From contig NZ_PKRP01000003.1 of NCBI RefSeq assembly GCF_002855515.1, positions 558,001 through 622,000 on the forward strand: a DNA stretch of 64,000 bases, written 5' to 3'. The DNA comes from Rhizobium sp. TH135 (GTDB taxonomy: Bacteria; Pseudomonadota; Alphaproteobacteria; Rhizobiales; Rhizobiaceae). The first letter of the stretch is position 1, and the number at the start of each line of letters is the position of its first letter. A program made the translations under genes and the position numbers. This document shows, one piece after another, positions 1-8,356 of the stretch. Below the pieces are notes generated by a model. That model worked only from the letters and a program-made list of their open reading frames with translations. It ran no database searches and was not told the DNA's origin.

Positions 1-110
1 TCATGTTTGCCGAACAATTTCAAATCGATCGACGGCTCCTGAGCGACAACAGGCTGAAATGCACCGAAGCCCAGCGCCAAGGCGAGAAAAGGCGATTTCA
101 ATGACGGCAT
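1..110 (-). CDS. Secreted protein, N-terminal fragment (runs off window)
   Basis: Only the first 36 codons are inside the window; the gene continues past position 1. The visible part starts MPSLKSPFLALALGFGAF and reads as a Sec signal peptide: a Lys near the N-terminus, a hydrophobic stretch from about residue 8 to 18, and an AQ cleavage-like site near residues 23-24. A purine-rich stretch precedes the ATG at 110. The mature part is too short to assign a family, so I infer only that the product is exported to the periplasm or envelope. It is separated from the next minus-strand gene by about 90 bp. Confidence 0.55.
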   Translation of the reverse strand, partial: MPSLKSPFLALALGFGAFQPVVAQEPSIDLKLFGKH

Positions 111-197
111 GATTCCCCCGGGACTACGATCCACCCGGAGATGAAGGTATCCTCAGATATGCGGGGCGACAAGCCGTGACGCCCGCGACATCAGGCG

Positions 198-635
198 TCA
201 GAGCAGCCCGAGTTCAGCCAGTTCCCGCTTCAGGTCGTCGGGCATATCCTCGATATTCGCACCGGACGCGGACAGGTCGCGCGGCGCGGCGTCGGCATCG
301 AGATAGCGCCAGCCCTGGAAGGGGCGGCGCGGAGCCGGCGCGACCTCGATCACCTCGGGGCCAAGGATCAGCTCACAGCGCGTAATGCCGTCGCCACCGG
401 TGAAGGTCTTGATGTCGAGCAGCTTCTGGCGGGCAGACAACTGGCCCTTGATGATCCAGTAAAGCGAACCACCATCAAGCAGCTCTTCCATGCGCTTCGG
501 CACCATGCGGGTGACATGCGAGCTATGCGGTTCAAGACCCGCCGCCACGGCCACGAGGCAGCGTTCGGCGACCCAGTCGCGCAGATCGTCGATGGAGTCG
601 GCTCCGACGCAGAGCTTGAGGAGATGCAGTGCCAT
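198..635 (-). CDS. DUF1489 family protein
   Basis: This 145-residue soluble protein is recognisable as DUF1489, a family of unknown function common in Alphaproteobacteria. I chose the ATG at 635 (MALHLLKLCVG) because family members begin at this point; an in-frame upstream start at 701 would add 22 residues of unlikely sequence. The conserved middle contains HVTRMVPKR and LYWIIKGQLSARQ, followed by a segment around residues 80-105 that ends in a proline-rich FQGWRYL motif. No signal peptide or membrane segment is visible. It stands alone between the truncated secreted gene and a repeat element. No function can be given. Confidence 0.8.
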   Translation of the reverse strand: MALHLLKLCVGADSIDDLRDWVAERCLVAVAAGLEPHSSHVTRMVPKRMEELLDGGSLYWIIKGQLSARQKLLDIKTFTGGDGITRCELILGPEVIEVAPAPRRPFQGWRYLDADAAPRDLSASGANIEDMPDDLKRELAELGLL

Positions 636-727
636 GACACCCGAGATAGCCGGTCCCTGCGTCGGGTCAAGGGCTGGGGTGTCGCAGGGGGACGTGCTCA
701 ACAGTTTCGGTGTGTTTCACGACGCAC

Positions 728-862
728 CGTCATCCTCGGGCTTGTCCCGAGGATCTACAAATGGTGGGGCTATCCGGTCAACGATGGTTTGGATATGCGA
801 CCTTTACCGTCGGGGGCAAAGCTCGCGTAGCAGATCCTCGGGACAAGCCCGAGGATGACGGC
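728..862. repeat. Long inverted repeat with palindromic arms (dispersed rhizobial-type element)
   Basis: The left arm (about 728-754) and right arm (about 835-861) are near-perfect reverse complements of roughly 27 bases, reading CGTCATCCTCGGG...GAGGAT. Each arm is itself a hairpin (CCTCGGG-CTTGT-CCCGAGG). About 80 unrelated bases lie between them. Related arms occur at 21154, 22408 and near 50755-50843. It fills the gap between DUF1489 and sdaA and has no coding content. This is an intergenic mosaic-type repeat and may act as an mRNA stem-loop. Confidence 0.75.
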
Positions 863-897
863 AGACGGGTCGGGACAGGGCTATTCCCCTGCCCGCA

Positions 898-2298
898 TCA
901 ACATTCGACGACGTTTACGGCAAGACCACCGAGCGAGGTTTCCTTGTATTTCTCGCTCATGTCGTTGCCGGTCTGGCGCATCGTCTCGATGCACGCATCG
1001 AGCGGCACGAAATGCACGCCGTCGCCCTTGAGTGCGAGCGAGGCCGCCGTCACGGCTTTCACGGCGCCCAGCGCGTTGCGCTCGATGCAGGGGACCTGAA
1101 CGAGGCCGGCGACCGGGTCGCAGGTCATGCCGAGATGGTGTTCGAGCGCGATCTCAGCGGCGTTCTCTATCTGCTCCGGCGTGCCGCCCATGACGGCGGC
1201 AAGACCGGCGGCCGCCATGGCAGAGGCCGAGCCGACTTCGCCCTGACAGCCGACCTCAGCGCCCGAAATCGAGGCATTGTGCTTGATGATCCCGCCGATG
1301 GCGGCAGCCGTCAGCAGGTAGTCGCGAATGCCCTGCTGATCGGCGTCGGGATGGAAATGCAGGTAATAGCGGATCGTGGCGGGCACGACGCCGGCAGCGC
1401 CATTGGTCGGAGAGGTCACGACGCGGCCGCCGGCCGCATTCTCCTCGTTGACCGCCATGGCATAGACCGAGAGCCAGTCATTGGCGAGAACAGGGTTGAG
1501 ACGGTTCGAGCGCCATTCCTCCTGCAGCTGATCATGGATCGATTTTGCGCGGCGGCGGACCTTCAATCCGCCCGGCAGCTGGCCGTCCTGGCGCAGGCCA
1601 CGGTCGATACAGCTCGACATCGCGTCCCAAAGCCTGTCGAGACCGGCATCCAGATCCTCGCGGGACCGGACGACTTCCTCATTGGCACGCTTCATCTGCG
1701 CAATCGTCATGCCGGAGGCGGCGGCCATTGCGAGCATCTCCTTGGCCGAGGCAAAGGGATACGGCACCTTTTGCGCCGAGGCCTGCTTCTTCTGCTTCTG
1801 CATGGCGAGCAGCTCGGTGTCGGTTACGACGAAGCCGCCACCGATCGAGTAATAGATCTGGGTGAGCAGGACGCGCCCGTCCTTGTCCAGCGCCGACAGC
1901 CGCATGCCGTTGGCATGGCCGGACAATGGGGTCTTCTTGTCGTAGACGAGATCGTCCTTTGGCTGGAAATGATAGGCCGGATGGCCGGGTGGCGTGACAC
2001 GACCTGTTCGTTCCACCTCGGCTATAATGCCCTCCATCCGATCAGGATCGATGCTGTCGGGCGCCTCACCCATCAAACCGATGATGACGGCATTGCCGGT
2101 ACCGTGGCCGATGCCGGTGTAGGCGAGCGAACCATGCAGGCTGGCCTTCAGCGCTGCGACATGGGCGCCTGCCGGGCGCGGCCACTGGTCGGAGAGAATG
2201 AGATCGAGAAACCGGTTGGCCGCCGTCATCGGACCCATGGTGTGGGAACTCGAGGGGCCGACGCCGATCTTGAACACGTCGAAAACCGAAAGAAACAT
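898..2298 (-). CDS. sdaA: L-serine ammonia-lyase (L-serine dehydratase), iron-sulfur type
   Basis: This 466-residue protein converts L-serine to pyruvate and ammonia in the cytosol. It has the single-chain SdaA architecture: an N-terminal beta domain opening with [15 protein letters not shown], then the catalytic alpha domain. Three cysteines expected to hold the 4Fe-4S cluster are visible in [16 protein letters not shown] and VPCIERN. The length matches the family. An AGGAG-like site precedes the ATG at 2298. It is monocistronic: a repeat lies downstream and a separate terminator lies upstream. Assignment is secure; physiological regulation is not visible from the sequence. Confidence 0.96.
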   Translation of the reverse strand: MFLSVFDVFKIGVGPSSSHTMGPMTAANRFLDLILSDQWPRPAGAHVAALKASLHGSLAYTGIGHGTGNAVIIGLMGEAPDSIDPDRMEGIIAEVERTGRVTPPGHPAYHFQPKDDLVYDKKTPLSGHANGMRLSALDKDGRVLLTQIYYSIGGGFVVTDTELLAMQKQKKQASAQKVPYPFASAKEMLAMAAASGMTIAQMKRANEEVVRSREDLDAGLDRLWDAMSSCIDRGLRQDGQLPGGLKVRRRAKSIHDQLQEEWRSNRLNPVLANDWLSVYAMAVNEENAAGGRVVTSPTNGAAGVVPATIRYYLHFHPDADQQGIRDYLLTAAAIGGIIKHNASISGAEVGCQGEVGSASAMAAAGLAAVMGGTPEQIENAAEIALEHHLGMTCDPVAGLVQVPCIERNALGAVKAVTAASLALKGDGVHFVPLDACIETMRQTGNDMSEKYKETSLGGLAVNVVEC

Positions 2299-2426
2299 GG
2301 GGCTCCTCGCATGCGAACATTAAAGCGCAAAGGCTAGAGCATCGCCTAACACGAATGCGCCTTGCAATCGACATCGGCTTTCATGGCCGCGACATGGCAG
2401 AGATGGTGTTTTGCCCCTGAAACGCA

Positions 2427-2460
2427 AACAGCGCGGTCGAAACGACCGCGCTGTTTGTTC
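2427..2460. terminator. Rho-independent terminator, bidirectional
   Basis: A 12-bp perfect stem (ACAGCGCGGTCG / CGACCGCGCTGT) closes on an AAA loop and is followed by TTTGTTC on the plus strand and a T-containing run on the minus strand. It sits just downstream of the small membrane protein gene on the minus strand and upstream of sdaA, so it probably ends that small transcript. Confidence 0.8.
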
Positions 2461-2478
2461 AATCGCCTGTGGCGGATG

Positions 2479-2580
2479 TCAGATCGTGCCGAAAAGGTAG
2501 GCCAGGCACATAACGCCGGCAAAACCCATCAAGGCACGGAAGGTGACACCCCAGCACGACTTCTGGAAACTGCCTTCCAT
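2479..2580 (-). CDS. Small single-span membrane protein
   Basis: A 33-residue open frame starts at the ATG at 2580, preceded by GGAG five bases upstream, and ends just before a strong terminator. The product has a short polar N-terminus (MEGSFQKSCWG) and one hydrophobic segment covering about residues 13-31. It resembles many bacterial small membrane proteins but I recognise no family. The case for coding rests on the ribosome-binding site, the membrane segment and the terminator placement. An in-frame extension to 2685 is possible but lacks a comparable ribosome site. Confidence 0.5.
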   Translation of the reverse strand: MEGSFQKSCWGVTFRALMGFAGVMCLAYLFGTI

Positions 2581-2890
2581 GGAAACTCCAAACGAGGTCA
2601 CATCACAAGGAAAGCCGTCCCCCGACCGCTTTCTGATGCTTGATCTATTAAAATCGAGCAGGCTTCGCAACTGCAAAAATGGCAAAAGGGAGGCGCATTT
2701 TGCGTATCAGGCATGCGCCTCTTGCATGGATTTATGAAATTACAATGAGTTAGCCAGTGGAAGCGTTAACGACCGCCTCATTCACCCTGCCTCAATTTGG
2801 ACCAATATCTTTCGCGTGGTTAATTCCCATTGTGGACAAGCCAGTCGACGGGATAATGGCGCCTGCGATCAGCCTTGAGGATTCGCCGCA
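2581..2890. other. Intergenic stretch with one inverted repeat
   Basis: No convincing gene is visible between the small membrane protein and the DUF599 gene. The stretch is less GC-rich than its surroundings and holds an inverted repeat GAGGCGCAT (2690-2698) / ATGCGCCTC (2713-2721) with a 14-base loop, with A-rich sequence on its left. It must contain the promoters of both divergent neighbours, but I could not place boxes with confidence. Confidence 0.4.
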
Positions 2891-3583
2891 ATGACCATCG
2901 TCGACTACTGCGCCATGGCGCTCTTTGTCCTGCTCTGGCTCGCCTATGCGCGGATCACCGGCAACCAGCAGATACTGTCGCGCACCAGCCTGACCAAGGC
3001 CATGGCCGAGCGGCGGCGGGAATGGATCCTGAACTCGATGAACCGCGACCTGAAGATGATCGACACACAGATCATGGGCGGATTGCAGAATGGAACGGCA
3101 TTTTTCGCCTCGACGACGATCTTTGCCATAGGCGGCTGCTTTGCACTGCTCGGCGCGACCGAACAGGTCGACGCCATTCTCCGGGACATACCCTTTATCG
3201 TCCAGGGCGGCCGGGCGACCTTCGAGCTCAAGGTCTGCGGGCTGATTGGCCTCTTTGCCTATTCCTTCTTCAAGTTCGGCTGGTCCTATCGCCTGTTCAA
3301 CTACTGCACCATCCTGTTCGGCGCGATCCCGATGACCGAAGAAGCGGCCAAGGATCCGAAGCGGGCGATGGACGCGGCCGAACGCACCATCCGGATGAAC
3401 ATCATCGCTGCCAGCCACTTCAACATGGGCCTGCGCGCGATCTTCTACTCGATCGGCTATCTCGGCTGGTTCGTCAGCCCCTGGGTCTTCATGGTGGCGA
3501 CCGTGCTCGTCTTCATCGTCCTGCTGCGCCGGCAGTTTTTCTCCGAGGCGCGCCTTGCTCTGCTGACCGAGCGCGATACCTGA
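2891..3583 (+). CDS. DUF599 family membrane protein
   Basis: This 230-residue integral membrane protein matches DUF599, whose function is unknown. Hydrophobic segments are visible near residues 5-22, 70-92, 115-135 and 190-220. Conserved family sequences include the N-terminal RRREWILNSMNRDLKMIDTQ and a central FKFGWSYRLFNY. A GAGGATT motif precedes the ATG at 2891. It is followed on the same strand, after about 110 bp, by a DUF1624 membrane protein; the two may be co-transcribed. No enzymatic motif is recognisable. Confidence 0.85.
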   Translation: MTIVDYCAMALFVLLWLAYARITGNQQILSRTSLTKAMAERRREWILNSMNRDLKMIDTQIMGGLQNGTAFFASTTIFAIGGCFALLGATEQVDAILRDIPFIVQGGRATFELKVCGLIGLFAYSFFKFGWSYRLFNYCTILFGAIPMTEEAAKDPKRAMDAAERTIRMNIIAASHFNMGLRAIFYSIGYLGWFVSPWVFMVATVLVFIVLLRRQFFSEARLALLTERDT

Positions 3584-3695
3584 AAGCGGGAGGACACCTG
3601 CAAAGCCTTGATTTTGCCGTGTTTGGCACCGACCCCGCAGGCTGAGCCAACCCGTGGGCAGCGCGCCTGACGAACGAGACGTGAAGGAAGACTGC

Positions 3696-4670
3696 GTGGC
3701 AGACACGACTGAGCCCCGATCCGGTTCCGCCCGGCCGCGCCTGCTGGCTCTCGATGCCGCGCGCGGGCTCGCCCTGATCGCCATGGCGAGCTATCATTTC
3801 AGCTGGGACCTGGAATTCTTCGGCTATCTGGCGCCGGGCACATCTACCCAGGGTTTCCTGCGGATCTATGCCCGGATGATCGCCTCTAGCTTCCTGTTCC
3901 TGGCCGGCTTCAGCCTTGTGCTGGCGCAGTATCCGACGCTGAGACTGCAGCCCTTCCTGCGTCGGCTCGGCACGATCGTGATAGCCGCCGCCGCCATTTC
4001 GGTGGCGACCTTCTGGTTTACGCCGGACAGCTGGATCTTCTTCGGCATCCTGCATGCAATCGCGCTCTCCAGCCTGATTGGTCTTCTGTTTCTGAAGCTT
4101 CCGCCGCTCGTCACGCTGCTTGCAGCGGTGGTCGCCTTCGCCCTGTCCGCATACCTTCGGTCGCCAAGCTTCGATGCACCGTGGTTCTGGTTCCTTGGTC
4201 TCTCCGAAACCCTGCCCCGTTCGAACGACTATGTGCCGCTCCTGCCCTGGATCGGCGCCTTGCTGACAGGCATTGCGGTCGCGCGCTTTCTGGTAGATGG
4301 GGACAGGCTCGGCTGGATCGACCGACTGCCGGCCGGCCCGCGCTGGCTGCGCTGGGGCGGACGCCATTCGCTGACCGTCTATCTGCTGCATCAGCCGGTG
4401 CTGATTGCGGGGCTTTATCTGGCAAGCTTCGTCATCCCGCCGCCGGCCGTCGATCCCGTTGCGCAGTATATCGGGAGCTGCGAAGCAAGCTGCCTCGAAC
4501 AGGGCAATGAAGCGGGGCTCTGCCAGCGCTTCTGCGCCTGTACGCTGGAACGGCTGCAGGCGGAGAACCTCTTCTCTCCCCTCCAGTCTGGCGCAATCTT
4601 GCCGGAGCAGGATCAGCGCATACAGACGCTGGCCGACGATTGCACGTTGAGGAGTCAGTCAGCGCCGTAA
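3696..4670 (+). CDS. DUF1624 / heparan-alpha-glucosaminide N-acetyltransferase-like membrane protein
   Basis: This 324-residue multi-span protein belongs to the DUF1624 group, which is related to HGSNAT-type membrane acetyltransferases. The signature LALDAARGLALIAMASYHFSWD near residues 15-36 carries the conserved His. About seven further hydrophobic segments follow, and the family-typical GRHSLTVYLLHQPVL lies near residue 230. A Cys-rich tail (CEASCLEQ, CQRFCACTLE) closes the protein. I chose the GTG at 3696 because AAGGAAG lies five bases upstream; a GTG at 3654 is an alternative. Substrate is unknown; transfer of acyl groups across the inner membrane is inferred from the family. Confidence 0.8.
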   Translation: MADTTEPRSGSARPRLLALDAARGLALIAMASYHFSWDLEFFGYLAPGTSTQGFLRIYARMIASSFLFLAGFSLVLAQYPTLRLQPFLRRLGTIVIAAAAISVATFWFTPDSWIFFGILHAIALSSLIGLLFLKLPPLVTLLAAVVAFALSAYLRSPSFDAPWFWFLGLSETLPRSNDYVPLLPWIGALLTGIAVARFLVDGDRLGWIDRLPAGPRWLRWGGRHSLTVYLLHQPVLIAGLYLASFVIPPPAVDPVAQYIGSCEASCLEQGNEAGLCQRFCACTLERLQAENLFSPLQSGAILPEQDQRIQTLADDCTLRSQSAP

Positions 4671-4684
4671 CGGGGAGTTCTTCA

Positions 4685-5161
4685 ATGAATGCCTACCGTG
4701 CGAAGCCTCTGAAATATCCCTGGCCGCCGATGCTCTATCTGACGAGCATCCTGACCGCCATTCTGGCCGGACGCATTGCGGCTCTGGCACCGATCCCCTC
4801 GCCCCATCCGCTGTTGTTGCCGTCGATCGGTTTCGCGATTGCGCTTATCGCCGTCACGCTCGATATCTGGGCGGTGCGTACGCTGATGGAACGACAGACG
4901 CCCGTGCTCGACAGCGGCTGCGCCCGTTATCTCGTCACCTGCGGTCCCTTCCGCTACAGCCGAAACCCGATCTATCTCGGCTATACGCTGTTCACGGTCG
5001 CGCTCGGGCTGATGTCCGGCAACAGCTGGTTTTTCGTGGCAGCGCTGGTGTCGCTAGCAGCCACACGACTGCTCGCCATCCCAAGCGAGGAGCGCCATCT
5101 CGAAGCGCGATTCGGCTTCGATTACGAGCACTATCGCAAGCGGACGCGGCGTTGGTTCTGA
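4685..5161 (+). CDS. Isoprenylcysteine carboxyl methyltransferase (ICMT)-like membrane protein
   Basis: This 158-residue protein has three to four membrane segments followed by the ICMT/PEMT-type signature: GPFRYSRNPIYLGY near residues 93-106 and the C-terminal EERHLEARFGFDYEHYRKRTRRW. These positions bind S-adenosylmethionine and the acceptor in the family. Bacterial members methylate small or lipid acceptors that are usually unidentified. The ATG at 4685 is preceded by GGGGAG. It begins 15 bp after the DUF1624 stop, so the two are probably one operon. It converges with the MerR gene, 30 bp away. Confidence 0.85.
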   Translation: MNAYRAKPLKYPWPPMLYLTSILTAILAGRIAALAPIPSPHPLLLPSIGFAIALIAVTLDIWAVRTLMERQTPVLDSGCARYLVTCGPFRYSRNPIYLGYTLFTVALGLMSGNSWFFVAALVSLAATRLLAIPSEERHLEARFGFDYEHYRKRTRRWF

Positions 5162-5190
5162 TCAGGTGAGTGGCGCGAGGTCAGGCGGCG

Positions 5191-5583
5191 TCAGGTGCCG
5201 ACGCCGATTTCCACGAGGCGCGTGAGACAGGCTTCTTCGGCCTGGTCGAGTTCGGATAGCGTCTCGTCGATGTCGCGGCGCTTCTGGCGGAGCTCGTCGC
5301 GCTTCTCGTCGATCTTCTTCATCATCAGCTTGAGCTGGCCGATTTCGCCCGGCGGCTCCTTGTAGACGTGAACGATTTCGCGGATCTCGGCGATGGTGAA
5401 GCCGATGCGGCGACCGCGCAGGATTTCCTGCAGAAACCGACGGTCAGCAGCACGGTAGAGGCGCGTGCGGCCACGACGTTCCGGATGCAGCAGGCCCTCG
5501 TCCTCGTAAAACCGCAGGGTGCGCGTCGAAACACCGAATTCACGCGTGAGCTCTGTTATGCTATAGTATTTCTTCACGGTCAT
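5191..5583 (-). CDS. MerR family transcriptional regulator
   Basis: This 130-residue protein has an N-terminal MerR winged helix-turn-helix (YYSITELTREFGVSTRTLRF, residues 6-25) followed by the EGLLHPERRGRTRLY wing and a long dimerisation helix with heptad-like charges (about residues 80-120). It lacks the Cys ligands of metal-sensing MerR proteins. The length and sequence resemble the LiuR/AtuR branch that controls branched-chain amino acid or isoprenoid acyl-CoA degradation in proteobacteria; that placement is inference. No such catabolic genes are next to it. A perfect palindrome lies 26 bp upstream of its start and suggests autoregulation. Confidence 0.88.
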   Translation of the reverse strand: MTVKKYYSITELTREFGVSTRTLRFYEDEGLLHPERRGRTRLYRAADRRFLQEILRGRRIGFTIAEIREIVHVYKEPPGEIGQLKLMMKKIDEKRDELRQKRRDIDETLSELDQAEEACLTRLVEIGVGT

Positions 5584-5608
5584 CCGATCCTGTACTGGAG
5601 ACCATGAT

Positions 5609-5632
5609 ATTGACTTTTACGTACAAGTCAAT
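5609..5632 (-). promoter_or_regulatory. Palindromic operator/promoter of the MerR gene
   Basis: ATTGACTT and AAGTCAAT are perfect 8-bp inverted repeats around a TTACGTAC core. On the minus strand TTGACT can serve as the -35 box, with TATCAT about 16 bases downstream as the -10. The operator would therefore overlap the spacer, as is usual for MerR regulators. It lies 26 bp upstream of the regulator start. Confidence 0.7.
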
Positions 5633-5692
5633 TTTTTGCCCCGCCATTCGCCCATAACGCAGCCCTTGAGGGCGTGTGCGCTGTGCCCCGCA

Positions 5693-7105
5693 TCACATGA
5701 ACCACCAGGTGGCAAGGCCGAGAAAGGCAAAGAAGCCGGTGATGTCGGTTACTGTGGTGACGAAGACCGCGGAGGCCACCGCAGGGTCTGCCCCGAATCG
5801 GTCGAGCGCGAGCGGGATGAGAATGCCGGCGATAGCAGCCGCCATCATGTTGATCAGCATCGCGGTGGCGATGATGCCGCCGATATTGACATCCTGAAAC
5901 CAGAAGCCGGCCACAGCCCCAATCAGAAGACCGAAGATCACGCCGTTCAGGAGCCCGACGCCTGCCTCGCGTCGCACGACGCGGAAGGCGTTGTGGATAT
6001 CGAGATTGCGGGTGGCGAGCGCGCGCACCGTCACGGTCATGGTCTGTGAGCCGGCATTGCCGCCCATGCCCGCCACGATCGGCATCAGCACGGCGAGCGC
6101 CACGATCTGCTGGATCGTCGCCTCGAACAGCGAGATGACCGAGGCGGCCATGAAGGCGGTGACAAGATTGACCGCAAGCCATGGCACGCGCGAGCGGGAG
6201 GTCTCGCCAATGCTGTCGGAGAGTTCTTCGTCGCCGACGCCGCCGAGACGCAGCAAGTCCTCCTCCGCCTCTTCCTGGATGACGTCGACCACGTCGTCGA
6301 TGGTCAGCACGCCGACGAGCCGCTCGTTCTCGTCGACGACGGCCGCCGACAGAAGGTCGTATTGCTCGAAAACCTGGGCCGCCTCTTCCTGGTCCATTTC
6401 GGCCGGGATCGGGTGGTTGGTCGCATGCATGATGGTTTCGATCTTCACCTGGCGCTTGGTGCGCAGGATGGCATCGAGATTGACAGCGCCAAGCAGCTTG
6501 AAGGTCGGGTCGATGACGAAGATCTGGGTGAAGCTCTCTGGCAGGTCTTCCTCGTCGCGCATATAGTCGATCGTCTGACCGACCGTCCAGAAGGGCGGCA
6601 CGGCGACGAATTCCGTCTGCATGCGGCGACCGGCCGAACTTTCCGGATAATCGAGCGCGCGGCGCAGGCGCACCCGCTCGGTAAACGGCAGCTGCGCGAG
6701 GATCTCCTCGCGGTCCTCGTCGTCGAGGTCTTCGAGAATGTAGACGGCGTCGTCCGAATCGAGCTCTCCGATGGCAGCGGCGATCTGCGCATTCGGCATC
6801 TGGTCGACGATCTGCATGCGGATCGCTTCATCGACTTCCGTCAGCGCCGTCATGTCGAAATCGTCGCCGAGCAGACGGATCATCGCCAGACGCTGGTCGG
6901 GCTGGATCGCCTCGATAAGGTCACCAAGTTCCGATTCGTGCAGCTTGGCGACGTATTGGCGCAGGAAAATGACGTCGCGGTCGGCGATCGCCGCGCCGAC
7001 CATGGTCAGGAAGTCGTGGCGAACCGAGCCTTCCTCGTCATAGATGTCGTCTTGCTTGTCTTCGGCCGCCGGGCGGTCGAGAATCTCGTCGTCGTTCTCT
7101 GTCAT
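5693..7105 (-). CDS. mgtE: Magnesium transporter/channel MgtE
   Basis: This 470-residue protein is a full-length MgtE, an inner-membrane Mg2+ channel gated by cytosolic Mg2+. In order it has the superhelical N domain (about residues 40-155, rich in acidic loops), a CBS pair (about 160-290, including DEEDLPESFTQIFVID and NERLVGVLTIDDVVDVIQEE), a connecting helix, and five membrane segments from about residue 300 with VPWLAVNLVTAF and the pore-type MPIVAGMGGNAGSQT. I chose the ATG at 7105 because GAGG lies five bases upstream and homologues begin MTE; an upstream start at 7159 is less likely. It is monocistronic, and no leader riboswitch is visible. Confidence 0.96.
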   Translation of the reverse strand: MTENDDEILDRPAAEDKQDDIYDEEGSVRHDFLTMVGAAIADRDVIFLRQYVAKLHESELGDLIEAIQPDQRLAMIRLLGDDFDMTALTEVDEAIRMQIVDQMPNAQIAAAIGELDSDDAVYILEDLDDEDREEILAQLPFTERVRLRRALDYPESSAGRRMQTEFVAVPPFWTVGQTIDYMRDEEDLPESFTQIFVIDPTFKLLGAVNLDAILRTKRQVKIETIMHATNHPIPAEMDQEEAAQVFEQYDLLSAAVVDENERLVGVLTIDDVVDVIQEEAEEDLLRLGGVGDEELSDSIGETSRSRVPWLAVNLVTAFMAASVISLFEATIQQIVALAVLMPIVAGMGGNAGSQTMTVTVRALATRNLDIHNAFRVVRREAGVGLLNGVIFGLLIGAVAGFWFQDVNIGGIIATAMLINMMAAAIAGILIPLALDRFGADPAVASAVFVTTVTDITGFFAFLGLATWWFM

Positions 7106-7286
7106 CCCAACCTCACGCTTTGCGGCACCATGCCTCGACGACCCGGAGAATGGCCGCAAAAACCCTCAAGTCAACAAGCAGATAGCGGAAAAACGCGCAT
7201 GGCTGTGCAAAGCGCCGCGCTTCCTGCTAGCGTGACCGACAGGCCACAGCCGATTGCCCGGACACACCGCCAGAAGTGAGCTTACC

Positions 7287-7781
7287 GTGACCCGTCTGAC
7301 CATACGACGCTATCCCGATCCGGCCCTGAAAGCGGCGGCCGAGCCCGTCACCGACTTCGGCCCCGAGCTCGCGACGCTTGCGGATGATCTCTACGAGACC
7401 ATGAAAGCAGCACCCGGCGTGGGCATTACCGCACCCCATTGCGGCATCCTCAAGAGGCTGACCGTCATCGACCTGCCGGAACTCGGCGGACGGCAGGATT
7501 ATGTCAATCCGGAGATCCTGTGGTTCTCGAACGACGTCATGACCCACACGGAGGGCAGTGTCTCGATGCCAGGCATGACGGAAGAGGTCACGCGGCCAAA
7601 GGCAGTGCGCGTCCGCTACCAGACACTCGACGGTGCGGTGGTGGAGGAAGACCTCGAGGGTTTCGCCGCCATCTGCATGCAGCACGAGGTAGACCAGCTC
7701 GACGGCATCTTCTGGGTCCAGAAACTGTCCCGCCTGAAGCGGGAGCGTCTCCTGAAGAAATGGGAAAAGACGGCCCGCTGA
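7287..7781 (+). CDS. Peptide deformylase-like protein lacking metal ligands
   Basis: This 164-residue protein has the peptide deformylase fold but degenerate active-site motifs. Motif I reads GVGITAPH (residues 44-51) where active enzymes have GxGLAAxQ. Motif II reads EGSVS (89-93), with Ser91 in place of the metal-binding Cys. Motif III reads HEVDQ (133-137), with Gln137 in place of the second metal-binding His; the catalytic Glu134 remains. Two of three metal ligands are thus missing, so deformylation of N-formyl-Met is unlikely. Paralogous PDF-like proteins are known in alphaproteobacteria. The GTG at 7287 fits homologue N-termini; a TTG at 7254 is possible. Confidence 0.85.
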   Translation: MTRLTIRRYPDPALKAAAEPVTDFGPELATLADDLYETMKAAPGVGITAPHCGILKRLTVIDLPELGGRQDYVNPEILWFSNDVMTHTEGSVSMPGMTEEVTRPKAVRVRYQTLDGAVVEEDLEGFAAICMQHEVDQLDGIFWVQKLSRLKRERLLKKWEKTAR

Positions 7782-7849
7782 CGGACGCGGCCGAACAAAG
7801 CGGAAGGCCCGGCGTTATCCCGTCACCAGAGTGACGAAGGAGCCCCCCG

Positions 7850-8350
7850 ATGGCCAAGGACGACCGCAAGACCGAATTCTCCCGCGAAGACGAATACCGC
7901 GACTATGATCAGCGCAATATCGGCGAAGGCTGGCCCTATGCCGATGGCCCGGGTGCGACAGCATCCCCGGTCGACAATCGCGGCTACGGCGAGACGGGCG
8001 CGAATTTCGACCGCGAGCGCAATGAAGGCTTCAGGGTCGAGTCGGTCACCGACGAAGGCTTCGAGCCGGATCTCGCGACGCCTGACACCCCAACGACCGA
8101 AGGCCGCGAGGATGATGACCAGCTCGAATCGGACATTTCAACAGTGCTCGAAGGCTTCGACGACACGGTCCTGACCGGCCTCGACATCCATGTCGACGGC
8201 CATGTCGTGACGCTGCGCGGCGCCGTAGACACGGCCGAGGAACGCCGGGCGATCGAACTCAAGGTGCTTTCCGTGAGCGGGGTCCGCGAGGTGAAGAATT
8301 TCGTCACGACACTCGGCGTCGACAGCCACATTCCCGACGATGGCGATTGA
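7850..8350 (+). CDS. BON domain-containing protein
   Basis: This 166-residue protein has a very acidic, low-complexity N-terminal half (residues 1-90) rich in Asp, Glu, Arg and Gly. A single BON domain follows, near residues 93-158 (LESDISTVLEGFDDTVLTGLDIHVDG ... VREVKNFV). BON domains bind phospholipid or peptidoglycan-linked surfaces and are often stress-related. No signal peptide is present, so location is unclear. GGAG lies upstream of the ATG. It follows the deformylase-like gene by 68 bp and ends 6 bp from the convergent hdeD-like gene. Confidence 0.88.
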   Translation: MAKDDRKTEFSREDEYRDYDQRNIGEGWPYADGPGATASPVDNRGYGETGANFDRERNEGFRVESVTDEGFEPDLATPDTPTTEGREDDDQLESDISTVLEGFDDTVLTGLDIHVDGHVVTLRGAVDTAEERRAIELKVLSVSGVREVKNFVTTLGVDSHIPDDGD

Positions 8351-8356
8351 GCAGCC

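Noticed and set aside
5609-5632. TTGAC...GTCAA halves upstream of the MerR gene read as an FNR box
   Set aside because: The halves are separated by 14 bases instead of 4, and the whole 24-bp palindrome fits a MerR operator better.
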